A stretch of DNA of 64,000 bases from Acidobacteriota bacterium (lineage in GTDB: Bacteria > Acidobacteriota > Terriglobia > Acidiferrales > UBA7541), in the NCBI GenBank assembly GCA_016201285.1, contig JACQDE010000019.1, forward strand, positions 1 to 64,000. Direction: 5' to 3'. The position numbers were made by a program, and so were the translations under genes. Position 1 is the first letter of the stretch. Every line of letters starts with the position of its first letter. The notes under the pieces were generated by a model. It was not told where the DNA came from, did no database searches, and saw only the letters and a program-made list of their open reading frames with translations. Positions 33,939-42,152 of the stretch are shown here, piece by piece.

Positions 33939-34439
33939 ATGAGTTCCGGGATGCCGCAAGACAAACTGCCGGAGGATGCCGGTCAGCAGCGCAAGAACCG
34001 CCGGTTGCGCGTGGCGCTGGCGAACCTGAGCATTTTCTTGTTGCTCGCGGCGGTTACGCTGGGCACCTGGCACGTGCTCTCGCCGCGGTCGAGTCTCATC
34101 AACTATTTCCTGACCAGGAATGCGCTGCCGGCTGTGCCGCGTGCGCCGCGCCCGGCGACGCTCGACCCCGCGACCTTCGCCGGGCGTGCCGCCGAAGGCT
34201 ACCGTGTGGCGCGCGAACGCGCGGAGGTGCTCGAGCAGATCCCCTGCTATTGCGGCTGCTACCACACCGACGGGCACCAGAACAACCTCGACTGCTTCCG
34301 CGACCGCCACGCCGCGAACTGCGCCGTCTGCCTGGACATTGCCCTGCGCGCGGCCGCGCTCGCCCGCGAAGGCTACGCCCCCGCCGATATCAAGACGCTG
34401 ATTGACCGGGAGTTTGCCCCACGCAAAAGTCAGGACTGA
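33939..34439 (+). CDS. PCYCGC-motif membrane-anchored protein
   Basis: 166 residues. A cytoplasmic basic N-terminus is followed by one membrane helix (about 25-45, ANLSIFLLLAAVTLGTW). The outer domain has the PCYCGC signature (C103, C105, C107 in IPCYCGCYHTDGHQNNLDCF) and further Cys at 119, 128 and 131 (NCAVCLDIA). This is the Cys set of the PCYCGC family (Pfam PCYCGC). The family has no proven function; a metal- or redox-binding role outside the membrane is plausible. The ATG at 33939 is one codon after an in-frame GTG. Confidence 0.8.
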   Translation: MSSGMPQDKLPEDAGQQRKNRRLRVALANLSIFLLLAAVTLGTWHVLSPRSSLINYFLTRNALPAVPRAPRPATLDPATFAGRAAEGYRVARERAEVLEQIPCYCGCYHTDGHQNNLDCFRDRHAANCAVCLDIALRAAALAREGYAPADIKTLIDREFAPRKSQD

Positions 34440-34458
34440 TTCTTGGTGAACGGCCGCG

Positions 34459-36054
34459 TCAGTTCGGCCAGGGACGTCCGGCGAGGCGGTTCAGGTCGGC
34501 CTTGATGTCTTCGCGGAGCGTCATCATCGGGAGCGTGACGGTGGCATCGGAGCGGCGCAGTTCGCCTTTGAAGCGATAGACAGTGGCGCGCCGGTCGTTG
34601 AAGGAACGGTTGTTGGATTTGATGTTGTAGGTACGGAGCACCTCGAACTGGTCCGACTGCAAGGCCACCCACACCGGGCCCAGGCCGTCGATGAATTCCC
34701 GGTTTTCCACCACCGCATAACGGATTCCCCACTTCTGAAACATGGCGATCACTTCTTCCGGCGTGTTCATGATCCGGCGCGTGCCGTAGCCCACGTTGAC
34801 CTTGGTGGCCACAATCTGTTTCTCGCGCGCAATGAGTCGGCGCTTTTCCGGGTCGTACTTGCGGACAAAAAAAATGAAGTCGCCGTTGAGGAAGCCCTGG
34901 TAGTAGAGGACTTCGGAATCCGGCTGCGCCACAAGGTACTGCGCGATCGGCTCGATCCCGCTGACTTTCGGTGCCTCGATGCGCACCGCCTTCACTGCCG
35001 AATACGCGGCAAGAACGCAAAAGGCCGCGATCACCCAGTTGCGCCGCGGCAACAGGTTTTCCAGAGCCACCAATGCGAAATACACCAGCACCGGGATCCA
35101 GATCATCGAGTGCCGGATGGATTTTTCCTGAATCAGCGTATAGCATACGTAACAGGCCACGACCCAGATCAGGAAAAAGCGGTGCTCCCGCCGCGCCCGC
35201 AACAACGCCCAGACGAAACCGGCCATTCCCGGCACGCCTAACAGTATTCCCATCTGCGGGGTGACGTGCCCCAGGTAGTAGAAAAGGTGCGCGTAGGTGG
35301 CGGCATGCTCGAAGCCCTGTCCGGCCACGCGCTCGTAGGAAAGGGAGAGCTTGTGCAGCATGAACAGGTACCAGGGTACAACCGTCACCACGGTCAGCAG
35401 CCCCGCCACCCAGACGTCCCACCGCTTCAACAGCCGCCAGCGCCGCTCCACCAGAAAGTGGAGCACCACGAAAAACGGCAGAAAGACCGCCTTCTGGCTG
35501 GTGAGAAACGTCGCCACAAGAAAGGCAGCAAACCACCACAGGTCCCGGGCACGTTCCTCGCGCATGAAGCTCTGCCAGAAATAAACGGCGGCAAGGCACA
35601 GGGCCACCTTGGGGACCTCCAACATGGTGACCCGCTCGTACACGAGCACGAACGGCAGCAATGGGAAGATGAACGCGGAGGCCAGCGCGCGCCGACGCGG
35701 GCCCTCGCGCTCCGCGATCTTGTACCAGAAATAAACACCCAGCAGCGCGAAGGAGAGGATCGTCAGCCGGCTCGTCACCACCGAAATGCCAAAGACCAGG
35801 AAGAAGAGGCCTTCGATGAAGTGGAACAGCGGCGGCCAGTACAGCAACCCCAGCGACGGATACTTGGCGTAATACTCATACACGTACTGGATGGGGTGGC
35901 TCCAGGGGTGATCCACGATCAAGTCGCGGAAGAAGACCCCCGTCATGGCATGGCGCATCTCGTCGCCGAAAAAGTGGAACTCGCCTTCGGTGATCCCGAC
36001 ACTGATGATCAAACCGACGACAAGAAGTACCAGCCAGTGGAGACGGTTATTCAT
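34459..36054 (-). CDS. GT39-like (GT-C) glycosyltransferase membrane protein
   Basis: 531 residues, about eleven hydrophobic segments and a soluble C-terminal part (about 370-531). The first outer loop has the acidic pair of GT-C enzymes (FFGDEMRHAMTG), followed by YYAKYPSLGLLYWPPLFHFIEGLFFLVFG, the equivalent of the KPPL-YW region of ArnT. It probably uses a polyprenyl-phosphate sugar and acts on the periplasmic face. GGAG lies eight bases before the ATG at 36054. The 3' end faces the PCYCGC gene with only 19 bases between stops. The gene may be transcribed with the upstream PilZ gene (95-base gap), hinting at c-di-GMP-linked glycan synthesis, but that is only proximity. Confidence 0.82.
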   Translation of the reverse strand: MNNRLHWLVLLVVGLIISVGITEGEFHFFGDEMRHAMTGVFFRDLIVDHPWSHPIQYVYEYYAKYPSLGLLYWPPLFHFIEGLFFLVFGISVVTSRLTILSFALLGVYFWYKIAEREGPRRRALASAFIFPLLPFVLVYERVTMLEVPKVALCLAAVYFWQSFMREERARDLWWFAAFLVATFLTSQKAVFLPFFVVLHFLVERRWRLLKRWDVWVAGLLTVVTVVPWYLFMLHKLSLSYERVAGQGFEHAATYAHLFYYLGHVTPQMGILLGVPGMAGFVWALLRARREHRFFLIWVVACYVCYTLIQEKSIRHSMIWIPVLVYFALVALENLLPRRNWVIAAFCVLAAYSAVKAVRIEAPKVSGIEPIAQYLVAQPDSEVLYYQGFLNGDFIFFVRKYDPEKRRLIAREKQIVATKVNVGYGTRRIMNTPEEVIAMFQKWGIRYAVVENREFIDGLGPVWVALQSDQFEVLRTYNIKSNNRSFNDRRATVYRFKGELRRSDATVTLPMMTLREDIKADLNRLAGRPWPN

Positions 36055-36149
36055 CTCGCTCCAAGGGAAACCACCTGGATTCTACTCTGGAAGCTTCTGG
36101 GAAGGGGCGGGGCCGTGCTGCCCGCGGAGCATCGGCGGAGTGAAGAAAC

Positions 36150-36488
36150 TCAGGATGCGACCGGCTCGGCCCGGATGATGTCGTATTTCTCAATGACCGC
36201 GGCGACGCCAAGTTTTTCGGTGCCGTCTTCCGACTTTCGTTCCACTCGAACCACCCGTCCGTGGGCCCGGATAAAAACCTCGGTGCCGCGGGTGATCTCG
36301 GCCGGCAGCGTGAGGGTAAAATCGAGTTCCGCGCCAGGAGCCATATCTTCTTCGATCAAGAAGTACACGCCCCGGGTGGAGATGTCGCGCGTCTGACCGT
36401 TGCGCGCTTCCAGTTGCCGCTCGATCGGAGAGCGAACGACGACGGGAAGGGACAATTCATACCGACGAGCTATGCGTCGTTCCGTCAT
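36150..36488 (-). CDS. Single-domain PilZ protein
   Basis: 112 residues, nearly all one PilZ domain. The c-di-GMP motifs are RRIARR at 4-9 (RxxxR) and DISTRG at 35-40 (D/NxSxxG), both intact, so binding is likely. Stand-alone PilZ proteins act as adaptors that change partner activity when c-di-GMP rises. The GT-C gene starts about 95 bases downstream and could be a target. Three more PilZ-containing genes lie in this window. Confidence 0.88.
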   Translation of the reverse strand: MTERRIARRYELSLPVVVRSPIERQLEARNGQTRDISTRGVYFLIEEDMAPGAELDFTLTLPAEITRGTEVFIRAHGRVVRVERKSEDGTEKLGVAAVIEKYDIIRAEPVAS

Positions 36489-36841
36489 AAGCCTATTTCC
36501 CCCGGTTTAGAATCACAGTATGCACCTACCCCGCCGGCAGATAGGAGTTGCAATCCCCCTTCCAAAGCCTTGCCAGCAAGGAATCTGTTTTTCCTCAGAC
36601 GCTTGGTACCGGGCAACCACTGCCCTCACGGAATGCCTTCTGCGGCTACCTACATAACCCGTTTGAATACAATGTGCAAGGGCCAAATTACCAAAATAGG
36701 GCTCCGCCCAGTGCATCTTTCAACACATCTGTGGTCTTGGGCCCGTATTTCCGGGCCTCGCGAAAACTACACAACAGGCTCCGGAAGGCTCTCTTTGCGA
36801 CGGCTATGCCTTGAATATGCAACCCATTTCACTTTGGGACG
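36489..36841. other. Intergenic region with a hairpin after the NtrC gene
   Basis: Lower GC than average and no supported gene. GGCCCG (36740-36745), TATTTC, CGGGCC (36752-36757) is a perfect hairpin about 85 bases beyond the NtrC stop and could end that transcript, although it lacks a T-run. No -24/-12 promoter (GG and GC ten bases apart) was found for the PilZ gene. Confidence 0.4.
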
Positions 36842-38278
36842 TCAGGTGGTGCGCGGCGCCGAAGTCGCTGGGGCCGACCGGGGAGCCCTTCCGGCGTCCA
36901 GTTTGAACTGGCGCATCTTGTAGAGCAGAGCCTTGTAACTGATGCCCAGCATCCGCGCCGCTTCCTTGCGGCTCCAGTTGGTTTTCTCCAGGGCGTCGGC
37001 GATGGCTTCCATTTCCGCTTCATCTTTCAAGCCGCGCACGAGCGCCTTCAGGCCTTGCTCCTTTTGCGGCACGCCTTCCTCGCGCGGAGAAGTTCGCTGG
37101 CGAGTGGCCGCCATTTCCAGCAGCTCACGGAAGCTGCCTTCGTCGTCCTGCAGGATGATGTAGCGCTTCACGAAATTCTCCAGCTCGCGGAGGTTGCCCG
37201 GCCAGGGGTAGTTCATGGCCGCTTCGATCAGACTGCCCGAAGGCTCCATCGCCTGCTTCTGAAACTTCTCGCTGTACTTCTCCAGGAAGTGCCGGAACAG
37301 CAGCGGGATTTCCCGGGTGCGTTCCCGCAGCGGCGGCACGTTGATGGAGAAGACGTTGAGGCGGTAGTAGAGGTCCTCGCGAAAGCGGCCGGATTGGATC
37401 GCTTCGCGGACGTTGACGTTGGTGGCGGCGAGCACGCGCACGTCGCACTGCACCAACTGGCGCCCGCCCAGCCGGCTGAACTGGTGGTCCTGCAGCACGT
37501 GCAGCATCTTGGCCTGGAGCTGCGGGCTCATCTCCGCGATCTCATCGAGGAAAATGGTGCCCTTGTTGGCCATCTCGAACTTGCCGGGCTTGGCGCGCAA
37601 CGCGCCGGTGAACGCGCCCTGCTCGTAGCCAAACAGCTCCGATTCCAAAAGTTCGCTGGGCAGCGCCGCGCAGTTCACCTTGATGAACGGCTGGTGCACG
37701 CGCGGCGAGCGCATGTGGATCATCCGCGCCACCACTTCCTTGCCCACGCCGCTTTCCCCGGCGACGAATACCGGCACGTCCACCGGCGCAATCTGCAGGA
37801 TCTGCTGCCGGATCTTCACCATCTGGGGGCTGGCGGCTAGGAAGCTCAGATCCTCGGTCAGGTGGTCGCAGTAGTCGCGCAGCGCGTCGTTTTCCCGGCG
37901 AAGTTCCCGCTTCTGGCGGCACTTCAGCATGGCGGCGTCAAGTTCGGATTTCTCGAAGGGCTTGGTCAGGTAGTCGTGGGCGCCGATGCGGATGGCCTCC
38001 ACCACCGTGGTGACTTCGTTCGAGCAGGAGAGCATGACCACGTTGAGCCCGCGGTCAATCTGCATCATCCGCCGCAGCGTCTCCAGCCCGTCCATGGCCG
38101 GCATCAGCACGTCCAGGATAACGAAGTCGGGCCGGTCACCGTTCCCCAGCAACTCGAGCGCTTCGCCGCCTGAGCTCACGGTGTTCACTTCGAAGCCGTC
38201 CACCTCCAGCAGCGTCTGGAGGTATTTGCGGATGCTCGGCTCGTCGTCCACCACTAGGATTCGTTCCTTGGTCGTCAT
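36842..38278 (-). CDS. NtrC-type sigma-54-dependent response regulator
   Basis: 478 residues. Receiver domain 1-120 with phospho-acceptor D56 (FVILDVLMP) and KP at 106-107; AAA+ domain about 150-375 with Walker A GESGVGKE (174-181), the sigma-54 contact loop GAFTGA (221-226), Walker B TIFLDEIAEM and the arginine finger region FREDLYYRLNV; Fis-type helix-turn-helix about 430-465 (NWSRKEAARMLGISYKALLYKM). It should activate sigma-54 promoters when phosphorylated. The cognate kinase gene lies 35 bases upstream in the same direction. The C-terminal 15 residues are Pro/Ala/Arg-rich. Its HTH is very close in sequence to that of the activator at 42153. Confidence 0.93.
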   Translation of the reverse strand: MTTKERILVVDDEPSIRKYLQTLLEVDGFEVNTVSSGGEALELLGNGDRPDFVILDVLMPAMDGLETLRRMMQIDRGLNVVMLSCSNEVTTVVEAIRIGAHDYLTKPFEKSELDAAMLKCRQKRELRRENDALRDYCDHLTEDLSFLAASPQMVKIRQQILQIAPVDVPVFVAGESGVGKEVVARMIHMRSPRVHQPFIKVNCAALPSELLESELFGYEQGAFTGALRAKPGKFEMANKGTIFLDEIAEMSPQLQAKMLHVLQDHQFSRLGGRQLVQCDVRVLAATNVNVREAIQSGRFREDLYYRLNVFSINVPPLRERTREIPLLFRHFLEKYSEKFQKQAMEPSGSLIEAAMNYPWPGNLRELENFVKRYIILQDDEGSFRELLEMAATRQRTSPREEGVPQKEQGLKALVRGLKDEAEMEAIADALEKTNWSRKEAARMLGISYKALLYKMRQFKLDAGRAPRSAPATSAPRTT

Positions 38279-38313
38279 TCCGTTGCCTTCCTCTCCCTGT
38301 TTGTGAAACCCGT

Positions 38314-39555
38314 CTATTCCGTGTCCGTGGGCAGCAGGAACGCGAATGTGCAGCCGCGTCCCACTTCGCTCTCCAGCCAGATTTTCCCGCGGTGCGCCTG
38401 GATCAGCCGCTTCACGATGGCCAGGCCGAGGCCCATGCCCGAGGAGGAGCGGTCCACGCGGACGAACTCCTCAAAAATTTCCTGGTGATATTCCGAGGCA
38501 ATGCCGGCTCCGGTGTCGGCTACCGAGATGCGCACGCTGTTGGGATGATCGAGCCGCGCGCGCCGGCGCTCCTCGCTCGTGTTGATCACCGCGGCGCGCC
38601 GCTCCCAGAAGTGGGGCTCGGCGCTCAACGTCACCGACCCGCCCGCCGGGGTGTGCTTGAGCGCGTTGTCCAGCAGGTTGGCCACGCTTTGCTGCACCTT
38701 CTGGTAGTCGAACTTGAACGGATCGAGCTGCGCGCCGATTCGCGCATCCATCCGCACCTGCTTGCGCTGGAAGGCGTCCTGCCAGCGCGAGATGAGCTCG
38801 CCCAAGCAATCGCGCAGGTCGTTCTCGCGCAGGTGCAGCACCAGCTTGCCGCTCTCCAGCGCCGAATAGTTCAGGAACATGGAGACCAGCCGCACCAGCC
38901 GGTCGCAGCTTTCCTTCGATTCCTGCAGGATGTCGCGCTGCCGCTCGGTGAGCTTGCCGAGCGACCCGGAAAGCAGCAAGTCGTAATAGCCCTTCATCAC
39001 CGCCAGCGGCGTCTTCAGTTCGTGCGCCGCCGAGGCCAGAAACACCGTCTTCTGCCGGTTCACTTCCTGCAACCGCAGATAGGCCGCCAGCAGGTTGCGA
39101 TACGTGATCTCACGCTCCTGCAGGAGCTCTTGCAGGGTGTTGCGCATCACGGCGTCGTCGGAAGCGGTGCTCCCCTGCGGGGAATCAATGGACACCACCA
39201 GCCAGTCCGGCTCCGGCAGCCAGCGGATGCGTGCGTGGCCGTCGTTCTCGTCGCCGCCTTTCATCGGCAGCGCAATCTCGCGCTCGCCGCTTTCGAGCTG
39301 GCCGAACACCGCCGCCGGCTCCAGCTTGAGCAAGTCGTGGAACAGATTCAACCGGCCGAGCTGCGGCAAACCGTGCGTCTTGATGCACTGTTGCGCGCGG
39401 TGATTGGCCAGCAAAACGCGCCCGCTGCGCTCCGCCACCAAAATGGGGCGTTCGACCGTGTCCAGCAGGCTCACCACCTGCGAGAGCGCCAGAGTACGCC
39501 CGGCCGCGGGTTCGACTGCAGCGAGATTGCTCAAGGAAGCCTCCGTCAAGACCAT
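38314..39555 (-). CDS. Soluble PAS sensor histidine kinase, partner of the NtrC-type regulator
   Basis: 413 residues, no membrane segment. A PAS-like sensor region (about 22-150: LLDTVERPILVAERSGRVLLANHRAQQCI) is followed by a coiled coil, HisKA with H178 (SAAHELKTPLAVMKGY) and HATPase_c (about 270-410) with NLLDNALKHTPAGG, DTGAGI and GMGLGLAIVKRLI. The ATG at 39555 has AAGAAGG upstream. The regulator gene follows after 35 bases, so the two form one operon and a likely two-component pair. The signal is cytoplasmic and not identifiable. Confidence 0.92.
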   Translation of the reverse strand: MVLTEASLSNLAAVEPAAGRTLALSQVVSLLDTVERPILVAERSGRVLLANHRAQQCIKTHGLPQLGRLNLFHDLLKLEPAAVFGQLESGEREIALPMKGGDENDGHARIRWLPEPDWLVVSIDSPQGSTASDDAVMRNTLQELLQEREITYRNLLAAYLRLQEVNRQKTVFLASAAHELKTPLAVMKGYYDLLLSGSLGKLTERQRDILQESKESCDRLVRLVSMFLNYSALESGKLVLHLRENDLRDCLGELISRWQDAFQRKQVRMDARIGAQLDPFKFDYQKVQQSVANLLDNALKHTPAGGSVTLSAEPHFWERRAAVINTSEERRRARLDHPNSVRISVADTGAGIASEYHQEIFEEFVRVDRSSSGMGLGLAIVKRLIQAHRGKIWLESEVGRGCTFAFLLPTDTE

Positions 39556-39900
39556 GCCTTCTTTCGAGACTGAGCCATTAGTTCAGTCCGTGTTTGACGT
39601 GGGAGGCAAATTTCAGTGGCGAACGGCAACAGAATACTCGCAGGGTGGGGGGTCTAGAGTCAATGGGAAATGAGTCCTAGTTTGCACATAAAAAGAAAAA
39701 CGATGGAACGAAGGGAAAACCTTGTCCACGGGAAAACATTTTCCCTTTCGTCGATTTTGTTATAAGGCTTTTGCATTCAGTAGTTTGTATAGAATATCCT
39801 TATGGACGCTATTTAGCATTCGAATTGCGGTAAGAAGTGGGGTACTAGTCCGATGGTACCACCGGGCGGCCCCAAGATTACAAATTCGGAGAGCGAACGC
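39556..39900. other. AT-rich divergent spacer with a long stem-loop
   Basis: CGAAGGGAAAA (39709-39719) and TTTTCCCTTTCG (39739-39750) form a long stem with one bulge in a region much more AT-rich than the rest. No gene ends here in a direction that would need a terminator. TAGAAT near 39790 is a possible -10 for the PilZ gene at 39901. GGGGTACTAGTCC and GGTACCACC lie just before it. Confidence 0.45.
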
Positions 39901-40224
39901 ATGAGCTCTAACCCCGCAGAGCGGCGTCGTTCGCCGCGCCTTCATCTGCAGCTTCCGATCTTTGTGCGCGGCGTTGATGCGAGTGGCGACGATTTTCTAG
40001 ACCTGAGCCGGACCATCGACATTAGCTCGGTGGGCGCTTGTTTGGCTATCAGCCGCTCGATGAAGCTGAGTGAAGTGGTGTCGCTCACCATCCCCGCACC
40101 GCCTCCGACATCCGCAGGATTAGTGCCGGCCGAGACTCGCCCCATCCAGGGGCGCGTGCGCCGCAGTTCTCCGGCCGGTGACGTCCACTTGATCGGCGTC
40201 GAGTTCACCCGCCCCTTGGAGTGA
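39901..40224 (+). CDS. Single-domain PilZ protein
   Basis: 107 residues from the ATG at 39901, preceded by CGGAGAGCG. It is a PilZ domain with RRRSPR (8-13, RxxxR motif) and DISSVG (39-44, D/NxSxxG motif), so c-di-GMP binding is likely. The central loop (PAPPPTSAGLVPAETRP) is longer than usual. It lies between a two-component operon and a GGDEF-PilZ cyclase gene, both probably part of the same signalling circuit. Confidence 0.85.
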   Translation: MSSNPAERRRSPRLHLQLPIFVRGVDASGDDFLDLSRTIDISSVGACLAISRSMKLSEVVSLTIPAPPPTSAGLVPAETRPIQGRVRRSSPAGDVHLIGVEFTRPLE

Positions 40225-40341
40225 GCCCCTTTGGAAAGGTCGCCGGTGCCGAAGAAGGAACAAGCCCAAAAAGTGCAGCGTCTTTCTTTTCTGAAAGTTG
40301 AGTGGGCATTCGAGAATCCGCGGAAATCCTCAGCAAAGCAG

Positions 40342-40371
40342 TTGACTCCAATCAAAGAAGAGACTTACAGT
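40342..40371 (+). promoter_or_regulatory. Promoter of the GGDEF-PilZ cyclase gene
   Basis: TTGACT (40342-40347) and TACAGT (40366-40371) with an 18-base spacer. The leader to the start codon would be about 100 bases. Confidence 0.5.
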
Positions 40372-40478
40372 GCCCAACCTAGGGAGAGATTTAGCGAGGG
40401 CAGTGGCACGCCTCGTGCTGGTTAAGTCCGGGGGGCAGTGTGGTGTGAAGTTATTCCTGGAAGGGGAGTGACCCGGTC

Positions 40479-41693
40479 TTGAACAGAACAGCCCCAGCAC
40501 CGAGCGCCTATGATCCCTCGCGTTCGCCGGTTCCCATGACAGCGCAGGATTCCTTTCTGGATTTGTTGATCGAAACTCTGCAGGCCCTCGACCGTCCTGT
40601 CCGCGGCCAGTTTCTCCAGCGCTTCTTCAAATCTATCGCCCAGGTGGAGCTACCCGAAGCCGTCACTCTCGACCTCTGGGAACAAATCCTTCTGCGCCGG
40701 CAGGAACTTTCGGAAAACCTCGGCAAGCCCATTTCACTGAAGACTGCAATCGTGGACGTGCTCGCCTCGACGAATTTCCTGCGCACGCCCGTGTTGATGG
40801 AGTACGAAGAGTTGAAGAAGTTGCAGGTGAACGCGGCCACCGACGCGCTCACCGGGCTCTACAACCGGCGGCTCTTCGAAGAGTACTTCGCCAAGGAATT
40901 AACCCGCGCCAAGCGCTACAACCAGCACATGGCGCTGGTGATGATGGACCTCCACAAGTTCAAGGAAGTGAACGACCGCTTCGGCCACCTGCAGGGCGAC
41001 CAGGCGCTGCAGCTTGCCGCGGCCACGCTGCGCAAAACGCTGCGCACCTCCGACTACGCCTTCCGCATCGGCGGCGACGAGTTCGCCCTGCTGCTGCTGC
41101 AATGCGATCCGGAGCAGGCCAGCACGCTCAGCCGCCGCCTGCGCGCCAACTACGAAAGCGCCATTGCGCCGCTCAAGTTCGACGTGCCGCTGGCACTGGA
41201 CTTCGGCGTCTCCATCTATCCCGAAGACGGCGAGAACAAGGAATCGCTGATCCGCGTGGCCGACGAGCGGCTGTATGAGTTGAAAAACGCCAACCGTGTG
41301 GCTTCGGCCTCCTCGCGCGTTATCCCCATCGAAACGCCCACGGTGCGCGAGGCCGCGCAGACGCCGACTCCGGTGATGTCCATGGCCGCCGCCGCAGCAT
41401 CGGCCGCGGCCGCCAAGTCCGGCGCCGAGCGCCGCAAGTGGGAGCGCGTCTCGCTGGTGGGCACGCGCGCCTACGCCGTGCTCCACGACAACACCGAAAA
41501 AACCGCCCGCGTGCTCGATCTGAGTTACGGCGGCGTGGCGTTGCAATTCGATCCGGGCGAGGAAGCACCGCAGAGCTTCCACGCCGTGCTCCACGTGCCC
41601 ATCCTGCCGCCGGTGCGTGTCAGCCTGAAAAAAACCTACGTGCACTCCGCCGACGAAACCGGCACCCGCATCGGCTGCGCCTTCGTGTCGTAA
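40479..41693 (+). CDS. Diguanylate cyclase with C-terminal PilZ domain
   Basis: 404 residues from a TTG start (AAGGGGAG eleven bases upstream); an ATG at 40536 is the next choice. An N-terminal helical region (about 20-110) leads into a GGDEF domain (about 112-275). The active loop is GGDEF at 198-202, and an RxxD inhibitory site (R189, D192) lies exactly five residues before it, so the enzyme should make c-di-GMP and be product-inhibited. After an Ala-rich linker (about 300-315), a PilZ domain follows with RRKWER (318-323) and DLSYGG (347-352). Joining synthesis and binding in one chain suggests self-sensing. No signal peptide or membrane segment. Confidence 0.9.
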   Translation: MNRTAPAPSAYDPSRSPVPMTAQDSFLDLLIETLQALDRPVRGQFLQRFFKSIAQVELPEAVTLDLWEQILLRRQELSENLGKPISLKTAIVDVLASTNFLRTPVLMEYEELKKLQVNAATDALTGLYNRRLFEEYFAKELTRAKRYNQHMALVMMDLHKFKEVNDRFGHLQGDQALQLAAATLRKTLRTSDYAFRIGGDEFALLLLQCDPEQASTLSRRLRANYESAIAPLKFDVPLALDFGVSIYPEDGENKESLIRVADERLYELKNANRVASASSRVIPIETPTVREAAQTPTPVMSMAAAAASAAAAKSGAERRKWERVSLVGTRAYAVLHDNTEKTARVLDLSYGGVALQFDPGEEAPQSFHAVLHVPILPPVRVSLKKTYVHSADETGTRIGCAFVS

Positions 41694-41706
41694 GCAAACC
41701 CCACGT

Positions 41707-41904
41707 TCACGACTTTTCCCCGCACCGTTGCAATACCGCGTTCATATGCCCGTGGAGCACGCCGCGATTGCCTTCCGTTGATTTGTAGTCTGACACGCCG
41801 GACTGCATCAGAAATCCGAAGTACTCATCGCCCTTCGCCTTCGGCGTTGCACCCTTCCAGATGCGAGCGATTATGCCCGGTTTCTCCCCTGCGGTTACGG
41901 CCAA
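41707..41904 (-). pseudogene. Truncated antibiotic-biosynthesis-monooxygenase (ABM) domain remnant
   Basis: The 65-residue frame contains IIARIWKGATPKAKGDEYF, then GFLMQSGVSDYKSTEGNRGV. This is the N-terminal half of the small ABM-type monooxygenase family (IARIWHG...A.EY..FL...GV.DY..TPGNRG). After GNRGV the sequence changes to an unrelated tail and stops, and the C-terminal half with the second strand set is absent. It lies directly behind the cyclase gene. A remnant is the best reading; a real 65-residue protein is less likely. Confidence 0.6.
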
Positions 41905-42152
41905 TTAAAGCCCTAGGCAGCCCTGAGAGCACTCGCGAGTGTATGACGTTAAAACCCTCCACTAGCGGCAAGCGGACATTCAGAACCATCCTGAAGAGGA
42001 AACAATTTTCACATCGGAGAATACTTTTTCCCACGGATGTTGATCGGGGCGATGCGCTCAAACAGTAGTCATTTCATCACAACTTCTTGTAAATACATGG
42101 CTTAGTTCCACTTTACAGGAGTACCATATTGAGTGAGTACTTGGCCGCCTAG
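41905..42152. other. Low-GC spacer before the sigma-54 activator gene
   Basis: About 250 bases, clearly more AT-rich than the surroundings. No gene, clear promoter pair or strong hairpin was seen. The base composition fits a regulatory region or recently joined DNA next to the ABM remnant. Confidence 0.35.

Noticed and set aside
36546-36560. A sigma-54 promoter (GGC...TTGCA) upstream of the PilZ gene
   Set aside because: The GG and GC pairs are 12 bases apart instead of 10, and it faces the wrong strand.
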